A stretch of 23,034 nucleotides of DNA from Pelargonium nanum (taxonomy: Eukaryota; Streptophyta; Magnoliopsida; Geraniales; Geraniaceae), in assembly GCA_036897485.1 (NCBI GenBank), contig JAYMTF010001501.1, positions 1 through 23,034 on the forward strand, read 5' to 3'. The translations under genes and the position numbers were made by a program. This document shows positions 10,101 to 20,300 of this stretch, one piece after another. The notes under the pieces were generated by a model. That model was not told the origin of the DNA and searched no databases. It was given only the letters and a program-made list of their open reading frames with translations. Numbering within the stretch: the stretch's first letter is position 1; the number at the start of each line of letters is the position of its first letter.

Positions 10101-11279
10101 AGCTGCTCACAAGTACAACAATCATATCAGTATAGAGTAGAAATCAAGTTTTGTACCACTCAAGCTTCAATCCAACTCTACGTTATTACTATTAGGTACC
10201 GTTTGGATTATAATTATTGTTTAGAAATGGGAAACAAGAATCGGAACTGAAATAAATTTTTCATTCATCGTGTTTGGATAAAGACTTCTTATTCATGAAA
10301 ATGGCTTTAGAATGAGAAACTCCTATCAATTCCCATTTCCATTTTAAAAATTTAATCCAAAGCCTAAATTATGTACCATTTGAATTAGAATTTTGTTCAA
10401 GAATGGGAATGAATTTTTCATTCGTCATGTTTGGATTAAGCTTTTCATTCATGAAAATGGCTTTAGATTCCCATTCTTGATTCCATTTTAAAAATAAAAA
10501 ACAGTCCAAACGCTACCTTAGATATTTAAAACTACGGTAAAATAGCTAGGAAGCTCATATCCAACCACATATGCAGTTTCAGTACGAACCTCAAATAAAA
10601 GAACTCCCAATTGATAAGTGTCTGAAGCACAGGAACTTGAAGCGCCTGCAGCCTCTTCAGGACTCGTATACCAATTGGTCTCCATAAGCAATACCTGCTT
10701 CATTGGAAATGGCTGTTTCTTTTCCTCTTCTTCCTCAGCACTTCCTCTTCCTTCAGCACTATTTTCTTCAGATTTTGCCACTAATGATACGCGTGTTGGA
10801 TGGACCGAGTCCGAACAAGAAGCAGACTCAATGAAGGATACACGATTATAAGGTGATACGACAAAGAAAGAAGGTCGCACATTATGGACAACTATTCCTC
10901 GTGAATGGGCTACATTAACAATCTCTACTATTTGACTAAATATGTGAAAATTTTCAAAGGCATCAATGGAACGTTCGGGTTTGTCCAACCACCGTCTCAA
11001 ACTAACATTACCCGATTCCAAGGCACGAATATAAGGATCAATCGCTACCTCATCAACACGCACTCCAGATAAACCAACGTGGTTTTTGTGGTTATTGTTG
11101 CGAGTCAGCACAACCTGATCTCCCGTCTTCTGATTCCCTGAATCATTGGATGCATTACCTAATGAAAACCCACTTCTGCTGGGGCGAAGACGCCTTCGAT
11201 TCCTGTCCGAGATTCGGGAAGTACTCAACCCCGGGAAACTATCAGACTGCTGCCAAGCAGAATCCGATGAGCCCTCCAT
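7108..11279 (-). CDS. SPA3/SPA4-like: SPA3/SPA4-type COP1-interacting WD40 protein
   Basis: There are seven coding exons: 11279-10590, 10102-9945, 9533-8717, 8565-8419, 8287-7976, 7823-7764 and 7296-7108. The product is 790 residues, close to Arabidopsis SPA4. The N-terminal kinase-like region spans about 84-283. It has a basic patch at 27-36 and a degenerate catalytic loop HNVRPS (132-137). A coiled coil follows (about 297-350), rich in Glu/Leu/Gln ([11 protein letters not shown]), and then a WD40 propeller from about 475 to the end ([42 protein letters not shown]). SPA proteins bind COP1 through the coiled coil and form the nuclear CUL4-DDB1 ubiquitin ligase that degrades HY5, CO and other light-signalling factors in darkness. 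ATG 11279 is the first in-frame ATG and has a G at +4. All junctions are GT-AG except the exon 4 donor, which is GC. The symbol marks the subfamily; SPA3 and SPA4 cannot be told apart here. Confidence 0.95.
7555..7669 (-). mobile_element. Au-type SINE remnant, internally deleted
   Basis: Read on the minus strand, the 5' end is GAGGGTGAGCCTTGGCGCAA, matching the tRNA-derived head of the plant Au SINE family. An A-box-like TGGCGCAACTA and a B-box-like GGTTACGGGTTTGAGT follow. The 3' part, TTGTGCACTGGGCTGACCACC, matches the usual Au tail, but the middle of the element is missing, leaving about 115 bp. Similar words flank it (TATCATAGT before, ATCATATAGT after), suggesting a decayed target duplication. 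It lies in the last intron of the SPA gene, in the same orientation as the gene. The family match is from memory. Confidence 0.7.
8288..8418 (-). other. GC-AG intron of the SPA gene
   Basis: Joining SINQ to GVSIGTIKT gives the uninterrupted WD40 sequence expected for the family. It requires the donor CAG|GCAATT (GC at 8418-8417) and the acceptor TGCAG ending at 8288. A GT donor 21 bases further in (TTG|GTGGAT, GT at 8397-8396) would also keep the frame but would add seven residues (AILLSLL) at a blade junction. If the intron is retained, translation stops after about 41 foreign residues. Confidence 0.7.
9600..9845. repeat. dispersed repeat-like segment in SPA intron 2
   Basis: The segment repeats the words 'ccattttagtc', 'ttccattttaatcc' and 'actaaaatt..aaatggaac' in both orientations. 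This is the wording of the common plant 'agggactaaaatggaac' dispersed repeats. The ends 'ggtacaaaaaggtcc' and 'ggtatttgtac' (reverse) are only loosely similar, and no target duplication was found. The class is unresolved. Confidence 0.4.
10195..10517. mobile_element. Harbinger/Tourist-like MITE, internally doubled
   Basis: The left end GGTACCGTTTGGA and the reversed right end GGTAGCGTTTGGA match at 12 of 13 bases. The element is flanked by TTA (10192-10194 and 10518-10520), the target duplication typical of PIF/Harbinger elements. Inside, the order 'gaatgg / ttttcattc / tgtttggat / attcatgaaaatggcttta' occurs twice, about 180 bases apart. The second unit opens with a decayed terminus, 'tgtaccatttgaatta', near 10373. 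The insertion is therefore two related MITEs in tandem. It lies in SPA intron 1, ending 72 bases from the exon 1 donor. Confidence 0.75.
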
Positions 11280-11361
11280 GATGTTATCCACCAGCACAAA
11301 CACACACACGGATTGGACACATTATCCAACTTACACTGCACTTTCTCACTTCCAACATCAC

Positions 11362-12851
11362 CTACATTTTGAATCAAAAGCTCATTTCAGAACCACAAAC
11401 AGATAAACAGAACCCGACTTCGCATAAAAAATAAAGCACACAATTTATTCTCTAATGGCCATAAAAGTAACAAAAAGCAAAACATGAAAATTTCAGCACA
11501 TAAAACAGTAATATCAACATAACCCCTTTAAAGTGAATAATAATCTAAACAAAGCACAGACCCATCAACCGACATAAACTCAAAATTTTCAAACTTTGCA
11601 ATTTAAACCAAAAACCCATCAACAAGCATATCACTATATAATATCCAAAGCAAAAAAAACTCCTCATACAAATTAAAATAGCCCAACCAACCACAGTGAC
11701 ACAAACTTATCACAGTAAAATCACTATCTAAACAAAACACAGACCCGTCAACCAACATGAATTCAAAAATCCAAACTTTTCAATCTCCACCAAACCCATA
11801 AACAACCATCATTACCAACAACAACAAAAATATAATGCAACAAACTCCTCACACCAATCAAATAAATGCCAAACCAACCACAGAAACACAAACCCATCAT
11901 ATTAAAATCATAATCTAAACTAAACACAAACCCATCAACCAACATTATTTCAAAAATCCAAACTTCGCAATTTACAACATCAAGCATCATCAAGAACAAA
12001 AACCCATCAAACAAACAATGCAAAACAGACCTCATACATATACCAAATCAACCAAAGCAACACAAACCCATCACATTAAAATCATAATCTAAACAAAACA
12101 CAAACCCATCAACCAACATAATTTAAAAAATCCAAACTTTGCAATTTACAACATCAAGCATCATCAACAGCAAAAACCCATGAAAGAAACAATGCCAAAA
12201 CATCAAGCATCATAAAAAACAAAAACTCATCAAACAACAGGCCAAAAACCCATCTCGTAAATCCAAACTTTGCAATTAAAACTATCAACTCATCAACAAG
12301 CATCATCAACAGCAAAAACCCATCAAAGAAACAATGCCAAAAACTCCTCGTACATATGAAAGAAATGGCAAACCAACCACAGTAACACAAACCCATCTCA
12401 GTGAAATCACTATCTAAACATAACACAAACCCATCAACCAACATAATTTCAAAAATCCAAACTTTGCAATTTACACCATCAACAAGAATCATCAACAGCA
12501 AAACCCATCAGAGAAACAATGCAAAAAACTCCTCATACATATCAAAGAAATGCCAAACCAACCACAGCAGCACAAACCCATCTCAATAAAATCACTATCT
12601 AAACAGAACACAAACCCATCAACCAACATAATTAAAAAAATCCAAACTTTGCAATTAATACCATCAACAAGAATCATCAACAGCAAAAAACCCATCAAAG
12701 AAACAATGCAAAAAACTCCTAATACAAAATCAAAGAAATGACAAACCAACCCCAACAATCACATGAGCAGCACAAACCCAACACATGAACACAATCTACA
12801 TGGCCAGAGAGAGTACCAGTTTCACCATGAAAGGAGCTTGTGTCCACTCAC
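11362..12851 (-). other. putative SPA 5'UTR intron
   Basis: A donor-like sequence TG|GTGAGTGG (GT at 12851-12850) lies upstream, and AATGTAG (ending at 11362) or GTGCAG (ending at 11336) could be the acceptor just before the ATG. On the minus strand the enclosed sequence is T-rich, like plant introns, and is almost filled by the ~180-bp tandem repeat. The boundaries are inference; only a transcript would settle them. Confidence 0.45.
11515..12775. repeat. ~180-bp tandem repeat array, about seven copies
   Basis: The word 'tccaaactttgcaattta' recurs with starts of its 'aaactt' core at about 11591, 11773, 11960, 12134, 12265, 12459 and 12644. The spacings are 182, 187, 174, 131, 194 and 185. 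Each unit also carries 'acacaaacccatcaaccaac', 'catcaacagcaaaa', 'aaagaaacaatgc' and 'atcactatctaaac' in the same order. The fourth unit is shortened by internal deletion. Copies at the SPA-proximal end are the most diverged and the distal three are the most alike, which suggests the array grew at the distal end. Confidence 0.9.
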
Positions 12852-13036
12852 CACTGCTGCACCAACCAGAAAACAGAAGATCACAGCAGCATTAAATTAC
12901 AGTACACGAAGAAGCTTCACAGCCTCAAAAATTCCCAATCATTTTCTCCTCAGAATTCCCAAAAATATATCTAAGACTTGGACCCCGCAAAAAAATTGTA
13001 ACCGCTTGCCAACAAAAGAGAAAAAGATGAAGATTT

Positions 13037-13048
13037 TTTATTATAAAA
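13037..13048 (-). promoter_or_regulatory. TATA-like box for the SPA gene
   Basis: On the minus strand the sequence reads TTTTATAATAAA. It is followed about 35 bases later by leader-like sequence and, further down, by the putative UTR donor. The G-box lies about 150 bases upstream. The transcription start would be near 13010; this is inference from spacing. Confidence 0.4.
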
Positions 13049-13192
13049 TTGGCTCTTTTTCAACAAATTTTTGTCTGGTCGATCAGATCCTTTTTGTAGT
13101 GTATTTGTTATTTAGTGACACACCAATGAAGGGCTCGAGGCCACTTCTTCTTGTAGACTCTCTGGATTATCTTCCCGCTTTATTGAAGCTGC

Positions 13193-13200
13193 CCACGTGG
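13193..13200. promoter_or_regulatory. G-box (CCACGTGG) upstream of SPA
   Basis: A perfect palindromic G-box, the binding site of bZIP factors such as HY5 and bHLH factors such as PIFs, sits next to a GGCCCA motif (13199-13204). It is about 150 bases upstream of the TATA-like box, a normal promoter position. HY5 is itself a substrate of COP1-SPA, so feedback is plausible but not shown by the sequence. Confidence 0.55.
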
Positions 13201-13249
13201 CCCAACCATGGTCTCTCAGAGGACTCAAGCTCAGGGACAAAACATTGAA

Positions 13250-14356
13250 TTCAAGAAACTTGTGGGGCCATGAAATGAAAGTTTAGAAAATATTTAGGTT
13301 TCCTGTCACTAGTGTAAAGGTTCTTAATATAGTAATTTTGGGGGTAAGAGGGGTTTTTGTCTTTACCCAAATGAGACAGTGGCTTGCTAAGATCAATTAT
13401 TATTTAATTAATTAAACTAATCTAAGTAGTTAATAGGTAGTCATTGACTGATTACTAGTTTGATTACTAAGTAGTTTATAAGGACATTGGAGAGTTTAAG
13501 ATTAGATAATTTAACAAAAGTTTGATTCATGTATTTTGTAACAATATTATTGGCTAGTAATTTATGTATTGAATATTTTTTTACTTTTGCCTTTTTGATT
13601 GGTTAATAACTTAAATTGTTTGAATTCATGAGTTTTTAGATAGTTTTTCCAAAGCTATATGTATTAAAATGAGTGCCATTTTTTTTTTCATATTTAAGAA
13701 TTTAGTTATACATCAATTTTGTTATACAAGACTAACTAATTTATACCTAATTTTGTAAAAATAGAAATACTGAATCTCATTTTAGGATGGAAAAAATTTA
13801 TTAAAAATTGAAAACTTCTTGCTTCAAAAAAAAAAAATTGAAAACTTGTAGAGAATAATTAATGCTTTATAAATATTTTACATTCCAGCAAAACATCTCT
13901 ACCATAAATATTTGTCTTTTGGGTAGAAAAAAAAAACAGATTGTGTGATTCTTGTCAGAAACAAACCAAAATTGCTGACAACTTGGGCTTAACTTTTTTC
14001 CTTTGTTATTTCTCTTAAAATTAATTTGTACCATTAAAAAACAGTAATCACAATAAAGTGATAAAATATCATTCCTCTTCATTTTCCTCCTTGTGATTGT
14101 TTTGTGGTAATTGAAGATACCACATCAAGAAATTTAGAGGAAAAAAAAAAGAGAGGAAAATTTAAAAATCAATGCAGTTTTGATAGACCATACTCAGGTA
14201 AAAGCTATGCTAAAAATTGCCACTAAACTACCAAAGCCATCTCTTTTTAACAATGGCACTCTCTACAAAAGATCAGCTCCAAGCCTCCAACTCAACCAAA
14301 TCACATGTTAGACATGAAAACTGCCAGCCAGATTATTCTGAGGTACTTAATCCGGA
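13250..14356. other. intergenic region between kinase 3' end and SPA promoter
   Basis: This is AT-rich sequence holding the 3'UTR of the minus-strand kinase gene (running down from 14356) and distal SPA promoter DNA. A run of A residues (13826-13838) and AT-palindromic words ('tatttaattaattaaa' near 13400) are the only notable structures. No other gene was recognised. Confidence 0.6.
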
Positions 14357-17300
14357 TCAACGACCAGAAACAAATAATGAATTCGCTGGTATTTGGTTCC
14401 CGTCAACCTGAGCTTTTCTCACCTTCGCTTTGTCCATTCGTGCTCGTCTTGCAGCTTCTTGTATATGCCGGTCATGGTCCTTCAGCATCTGATCCACATT
14501 ACCCGATGGTACTAGCAATGGTCCTGAGTAGTGAATTTTGTGACCCTTTGACCCGTAACCAAGCTGGAGTAGATATCAACAATAATGTATTAGAAACTCT
14601 TACATATGCGAAGAATAGAAAGTGAAAGGGTAATTACGAATAACTAATGCATAACCAACCTAAAGATTTTTCCACAATACTTAACTAACCTTAATTACAG
14701 TTGCCACATTCGTAATTAGTTGTGTTTTTGGGCAATACTACGGGTTAACTATTTGTAATTACCCCTTAAGTAAAAAAAAAACCGCTTAAATAAGATAAGC
14801 CCGGTTGCTGGAAGACTTATATTAACAAAGATGCAAACTTGTGCTTGAGCATAAGAAGTATTTACGGACAGAAGTATTCGGTTATAGGGAAAAATCAATA
14901 TATTTCCAAGGTAGAATCAGGATCGGCTAAGGCATAAATAAAGTAATGGGTCGCTATTAATGATGAAATGTGAGTGACACTCGCATAACAAGCCAAAAAA
15001 AGAAAAACATGCATCAACAAGAGACACCATGGTTCTAGCAGTTAGGGTAGTTATAGATATGAAATTTCAAAGAGAAGTGCAAAACAGCACTTACAAGAAC
15101 GGGATCTTTGTTGGTGGTTCTTCCATCTTTAGGATTCTGCGACTGATGCTTTTGCTCCTGTTGCACCGAGGGATCCGAGGCCTCTTTGAAGGATCCAGGA
15201 AATTGGGCCATCGGTTTTGGAACTTCTGATTGTGAAGAGCAATTTTTATCTCGGCGATCTTCGGACAACAGACTTCTCCTGGTCGCTTCTAAACTTGACA
15301 GTGTCGAAAATTCGGCCCCGATCGATATTTTTGGAGCATCATCTAGGTTTCTACCTGTCTTTGCCCATGCAGCTCGGCGAGCAAGTGGCCCCGAATGGGA
15401 CGCTCTCTTATGATGATTTCCTTGGGGATTGATCACGCCCACCTCTAAAGCTTGTGATTGTCTAGGAGGATCTATTGGAAATCCCGAAGCTGCTTCTTCT
15501 TGATGAGGATTAAACTTCTCACTTCGGCTCTTAGAATTTAGCTGACCTTGCCTTTTCTGTAGAGCAATCAACATGGTGAAAAACTGAAGCGAGCTAATTG
15601 AAATTTATATCTCGGAGAGCTAATTGGTCTCCACATGAAACCATAATAACACTCTCCATGTAGAATGACCTGAACACGTGGGCACCTGAAATCCGACCCA
15701 TATTCATTTGTGTGTTTGGGTTGGATAAAATAGCTCGTCAATTTTGGGTTGGACAGCTCACACATTGTTTGAATAACCCGCAACCCCCACCTTTTGCAGG
15801 TCGGATTCGGGTTAGGCCCTTCCAACTCAAATCTGACATGAAACCCAAATGGCCAACTCTACCGATAGCAGCCTCTTTTCTAATGTACATAAAAAAATTA
15901 GAGGGTGTAAATAGGAGCTAACCTGCATTGACGAGACTAATTCAGCATTGGCATCAGAAGATGGGACTGCTCGGGAATCTTTTGTTCCTCTCCTTTCAAG
16001 GTCATTTCTCCGTCCCTTGATTCCTGCCCCTCCTTGTCTAACATTACCAAAAAGGAAAAACAGAAGTAAATGTCAATACGGAAAAACGCCGCAAGATTGT
16101 TCAGCTTATGTTATGAATTAGTATTCAACAATATTCACCTTCTAGCTTCTTCGTCGCGTACTTTCGCATCAAATTCTTTGCTAGGAGGGTACTTTGGCAA
16201 GCTTGAAGGATTGCAAGGAAGTGGTTTTATTGTAAAGAACTGAAAAATAAAACATGAAGATTGAATCAATAACTAATGTTCACAAGAGATAGTAAAAGCA
16301 ATATACCGACTTAAAAATAATAATAATTCAACGGCTTGAAACAAAAATTGAAGCATTGACAGTTCATGGATAACAAAATTTTGACAGTAGACTGAACAAT
16401 ATACCCTAAAACATCCAATAATCAGCATAATTCTCGGGAAGAAGTGAGAAGCTCAACAAAGAAAAAAAAATGACCTATCAGTGTTCATACCTCAGTTTTG
16501 AGAGCAGAAGCAGCAGAGCCACGACCCTCAGGATCTATCGACAGCAGGGTTTCCATAAGCCCCAAAGCTGGAGCAGGAGAGTCCTTAAATGTTTCTGCGA
16601 CACATCGTCTATAAGGTTGTTGGGGCTTAAATATGGTCGCATGGGGTAATTTTGACTTGCTCCAATAATCCTCAGATGGTGACCCACAAAGCTTGAAAAT
16701 TTTATGTAATTGCTCCACCTAAAAGACGGAAATGTGCAAACACTGAATACCAATATTTATATTGCTAAGAGAGTTGCAAAGAGTATTGTTGAAACTCAAT
16801 GCAAAAAACAAAATGTATAATTGAATTTGCATTTCATGGCTAACTGTGCAGAGCGCAATTTTGTACATTGAAATTTGATCTAGCAGTCTAAAAGTCGGAT
16901 TCAAATGAAGATTTAGTACTATAGTTCACAAAGCAACAAAATAAATCAACGGAACATAATTAACTAGGTATTCAGGTGTAGGATAGTGCAAAATTAGGTC
17001 CGGACCAAACCTTAAACGAATCCTTTTGGTCCAGTCCAGAGTGAATAATTTTTTTGAATATATTCTTATGAATCTATTCTATTCTAAATATATTTAATTT
17101 TCTTTTATTACTTTTGGTACAATTCATTTCATTATAACTAATCTAATTTACTTCAATTGATTTTTTTTTCTTTTTTCCCCCTTCATTTTCTCTTTGAAAT
17201 GTAATTTTTTATTTGAATTCGGTACAAATCGGTCAGGTGCGGTCTTCGGTCCTTGTATTAAGTCCGCTCCGATGCACACCCTATTCAGTATGGAGCGAGA

Positions 17301-20300
17301 CAAACATAAAGCAAGTACCTCTGTTCTTCCGGGCATTATGGGCTTGCCGGCATACAATTCAGCAAGTATGCATCCTGTACTCCATAGATCTACAGCAACC
17401 CCATAGTAAGTGGCCCCAAGCAAAAGCTCGGGTGGACGGTACCAGAGAGTTACAACACGGCTAGTAAGTGGTTGGCTATGATGAGGATCGAAGAAACTTG
17501 CAAGACCAAAGTCTGCGATTTTCAAGATGCCATTGTTGTCAATTAGAAGATTGGAGCCCTTTATGTCACGATGGAGAACACCACGGTTATGACAATGGTC
17601 AAGCCCATGTAATAGCTGCTGCATGTAGCATTTGACCTGCCAATAACAAGTTTAACCTCAGAGCTTGCAGTCTAAATGAACCAAGCTAGACATTAACATG
17701 ATATGTAAAGCATTTGGATCCTAGTTTTCACATGTACGGATCTGACCCTGATACTAATGCTGAGAAGTATAGGTAGCAACACGTGCGTGCATGTTGTGCG
17801 GTGTCATGTTAAAGCCTTAAAAGGTTGACTATGTGTTATGTGGGTCAATACGAACACGACACATATAATAATCGTGCTCAAATATTAAACACGAACACAC
17901 CATGTTCATGAACACATAACACAAACTTTACATGTTTAATTAAATGGGACAGGTTGACACGACACAACCTAACACGTTTTGCACGACAAGATCAACATGC
18001 TTGACACGACACGCCCCCAACACGATTAAATATCACAAGTTTACCTAGTTCACATAACTATGTAAACTAGGGCGGTTAATTTACAATTTTAACCCCAAAG
18101 TGTGCGTGTTGGACGTGTCATGCGCGTCACAACACGGAGACACTACAAAATTAGTGAGACTAAACACACTTATTTTGAGTTGAGACCCGAATTGGTAGCT
18201 CTACTGAGAAGATATACGTGGGAATATCATACCCAGTAGCACTGGTAGAGAAAAAACTTGAAGCATGATAGAGAAACTGTCGTGAGGAACAAAACTGTTT
18301 TTCAAATTACCTGGGATTCAGTAAACTTCAGACCGGGGTGTGATGCGAGCCCGGCTAGATCATGCTCCATGTACTCAAAAACAAGGTACAAACTGCAAGA
18401 CATCCTTGATGTGACTAGACCTTCCAACTTTATTACATTTGGATGATCAAGCCTACGCAGAATAAGAATTTCCCTTGCCATAAAGCGAACACTTTCTGGC
18501 TCAAGATTATCAAACCTCACTTTCTTCAAAGCAACAATTTTCTTTTGATCAAGATCACGAGCCCTATAGACATTACTATAAGTTCCCTGGCCAATCTGCA
18601 AAGATAGATGCCATCACACAACAAACCAAACAGCAGTACATAACAAAATAAGCATGTCTGAAGCGATTCGTGACGTGATTGTTGAATCGTTGTTTCATTG
18701 GGTTTTAGAACTGAAAAGTGGAACCATACAACTCTGGTTCACCGTTCATCCTGAAGTACAGAGTTGCTAATGTATATGCTAACTTCTCTAAGTGCTGAGA
18801 GCTCTACTAGAGAAACAATAACATCTTAATCTATATTCATGGAAATGTGGTATAAGGCTTTTAGCTGCCACAAATCACAGAAGTACATCCTAATCACCGT
18901 AAATTGATTCCTAGTCCACGAAAAACCAAGACAGACAGTTACATAGAAAATACGATTAACACATATCATAAGGTCACGGGTCCATGACTTCTATTCGGCT
19001 TATGATTAAGATCCAGAGGTGGGGACCGTGGGGTGGTGAAAAGCCGACTTAGAATCTCATTTTAATTAGAAATATAGCATACCAGACAGAAAAGTGAACA
19101 TGTACCTTTCATGAAATTAGTCAATTACAAAATCAAAATTATTTTTAGAGGTTAAAAATGCTTTATAAATTACACATTTGAGGTTTGTCATGAGTTGAGA
19201 CCAATACTTTAAATCAACGTTCAAACCAACCTAAATAATAATTCACTAGATGAGTCAACTGATAAGTGATGATCTTTCGAGCCATTAATTTTCCCCATCT
19301 TATTTCACATATTGGAACTTTATAAATAGATGAGAGCTAGCATGCTATGCAATTTTGGCACCGCATTTACACCATCTAACATACATAATAATAATTGAAA
19401 AGCGTGCTATATGATGAGATTTTAATCCAATTATAAGCAATAACAACAAAATTGTCCTTGATCCCCACATTACTACTAGTTACAAGTGACAAAAGTTTCA
19501 ACCTTTCAAATTTTAATTCAAAAGGTCAAATTTCAAAGGAACGAGAAGTCTACAATGGTGAATTGACTTTTAACTATAAAGTAGCCTCATCAAAATTACT
19601 CAATCTCAATTATCAAATCAAGCGATGGTAGTGTTTAGATTAAAAATCTTGGAATTGGAATGGAAATGAGATTCCAATTCCAAAGTCATTTTCATGACCA
19701 TAATCCAAACATGAAAAAAGTGAGAATCTCATTCGTGGTCCCATCCCAAAACAAAAAATTTAATCCAAACACTGCCAAGATAGTGCTAGGCTGAAAACTG
19801 ATTAAATAATGCAATTTTCTATTATCAGAATTAGCAATGACAGATAAAATTATTCACATTCATATAAAATAATTAAGCAACTTAAGTCAAGGAAGAAGCA
19901 TACCTTATCCAGCTTCTCGAACGAATCTGCGCGTCGCGGTAACCATCCCCTGATAGCTTCTCCGGCCACCGAGGCTAGCCAGGTAGGCCACCCCGCCGCA
20001 ACATGCTCCCCTTCTGTAGCTTTCGGGATACTACCCATCCCGGGATGTTGAGCAACGACATAGGCACTTGTCTTCTCCCTCTTCCTCTCCAAATTTGCAC
20101 CGTGCAATTTAATAGACCCATTTCTTTGCTTTTCTCTCAGCACTAATTTCCCATCATTACTATCATGTTGGTCCTTTATTCTGTATGCTTCCTCCCTCCT
20201 CGAGGAAGCCCCCCTCGAGACCCTCAAGTCCGATGAGACCTTGCTCGAGACCCGCTCTCTCGGGCTCTCCTTGCTATCTTCAATAGCATAAGGCTTGCAA

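Noticed and set aside
9903..10250. Plus-strand 115-residue open frame
   Set aside because: It is antisense to SPA exon 2 and runs into the MITE; the minus strand here encodes the conserved [10 protein letters not shown] and [16 protein letters not shown] motifs.
11280..11309. Longer N-terminus for SPA starting at 11309
   Set aside because: The codon there is GTG; the first in-frame ATG is at 11279 and has good context.
11515..12775. Regular repeats that might suggest a CRISPR array
   Set aside because: The units are ~180 bp, diverged along their whole length, with no short identical repeat alternating with unique spacers, and the context is a plant gene. It is a tandem repeat.
12763..13248. 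Plus-strand 161-residue open frame
   Set aside because: It resembles no family, is low in complexity and overlaps the probable SPA promoter and leader on the other strand.
17148..17318. Reading extension of kinase exon 3 as part of the protein
   Set aside because: The family sequence passes directly from PIMPGRTE to VEQLHKIF at the next exon; the extension lies in the intron and a transposon.
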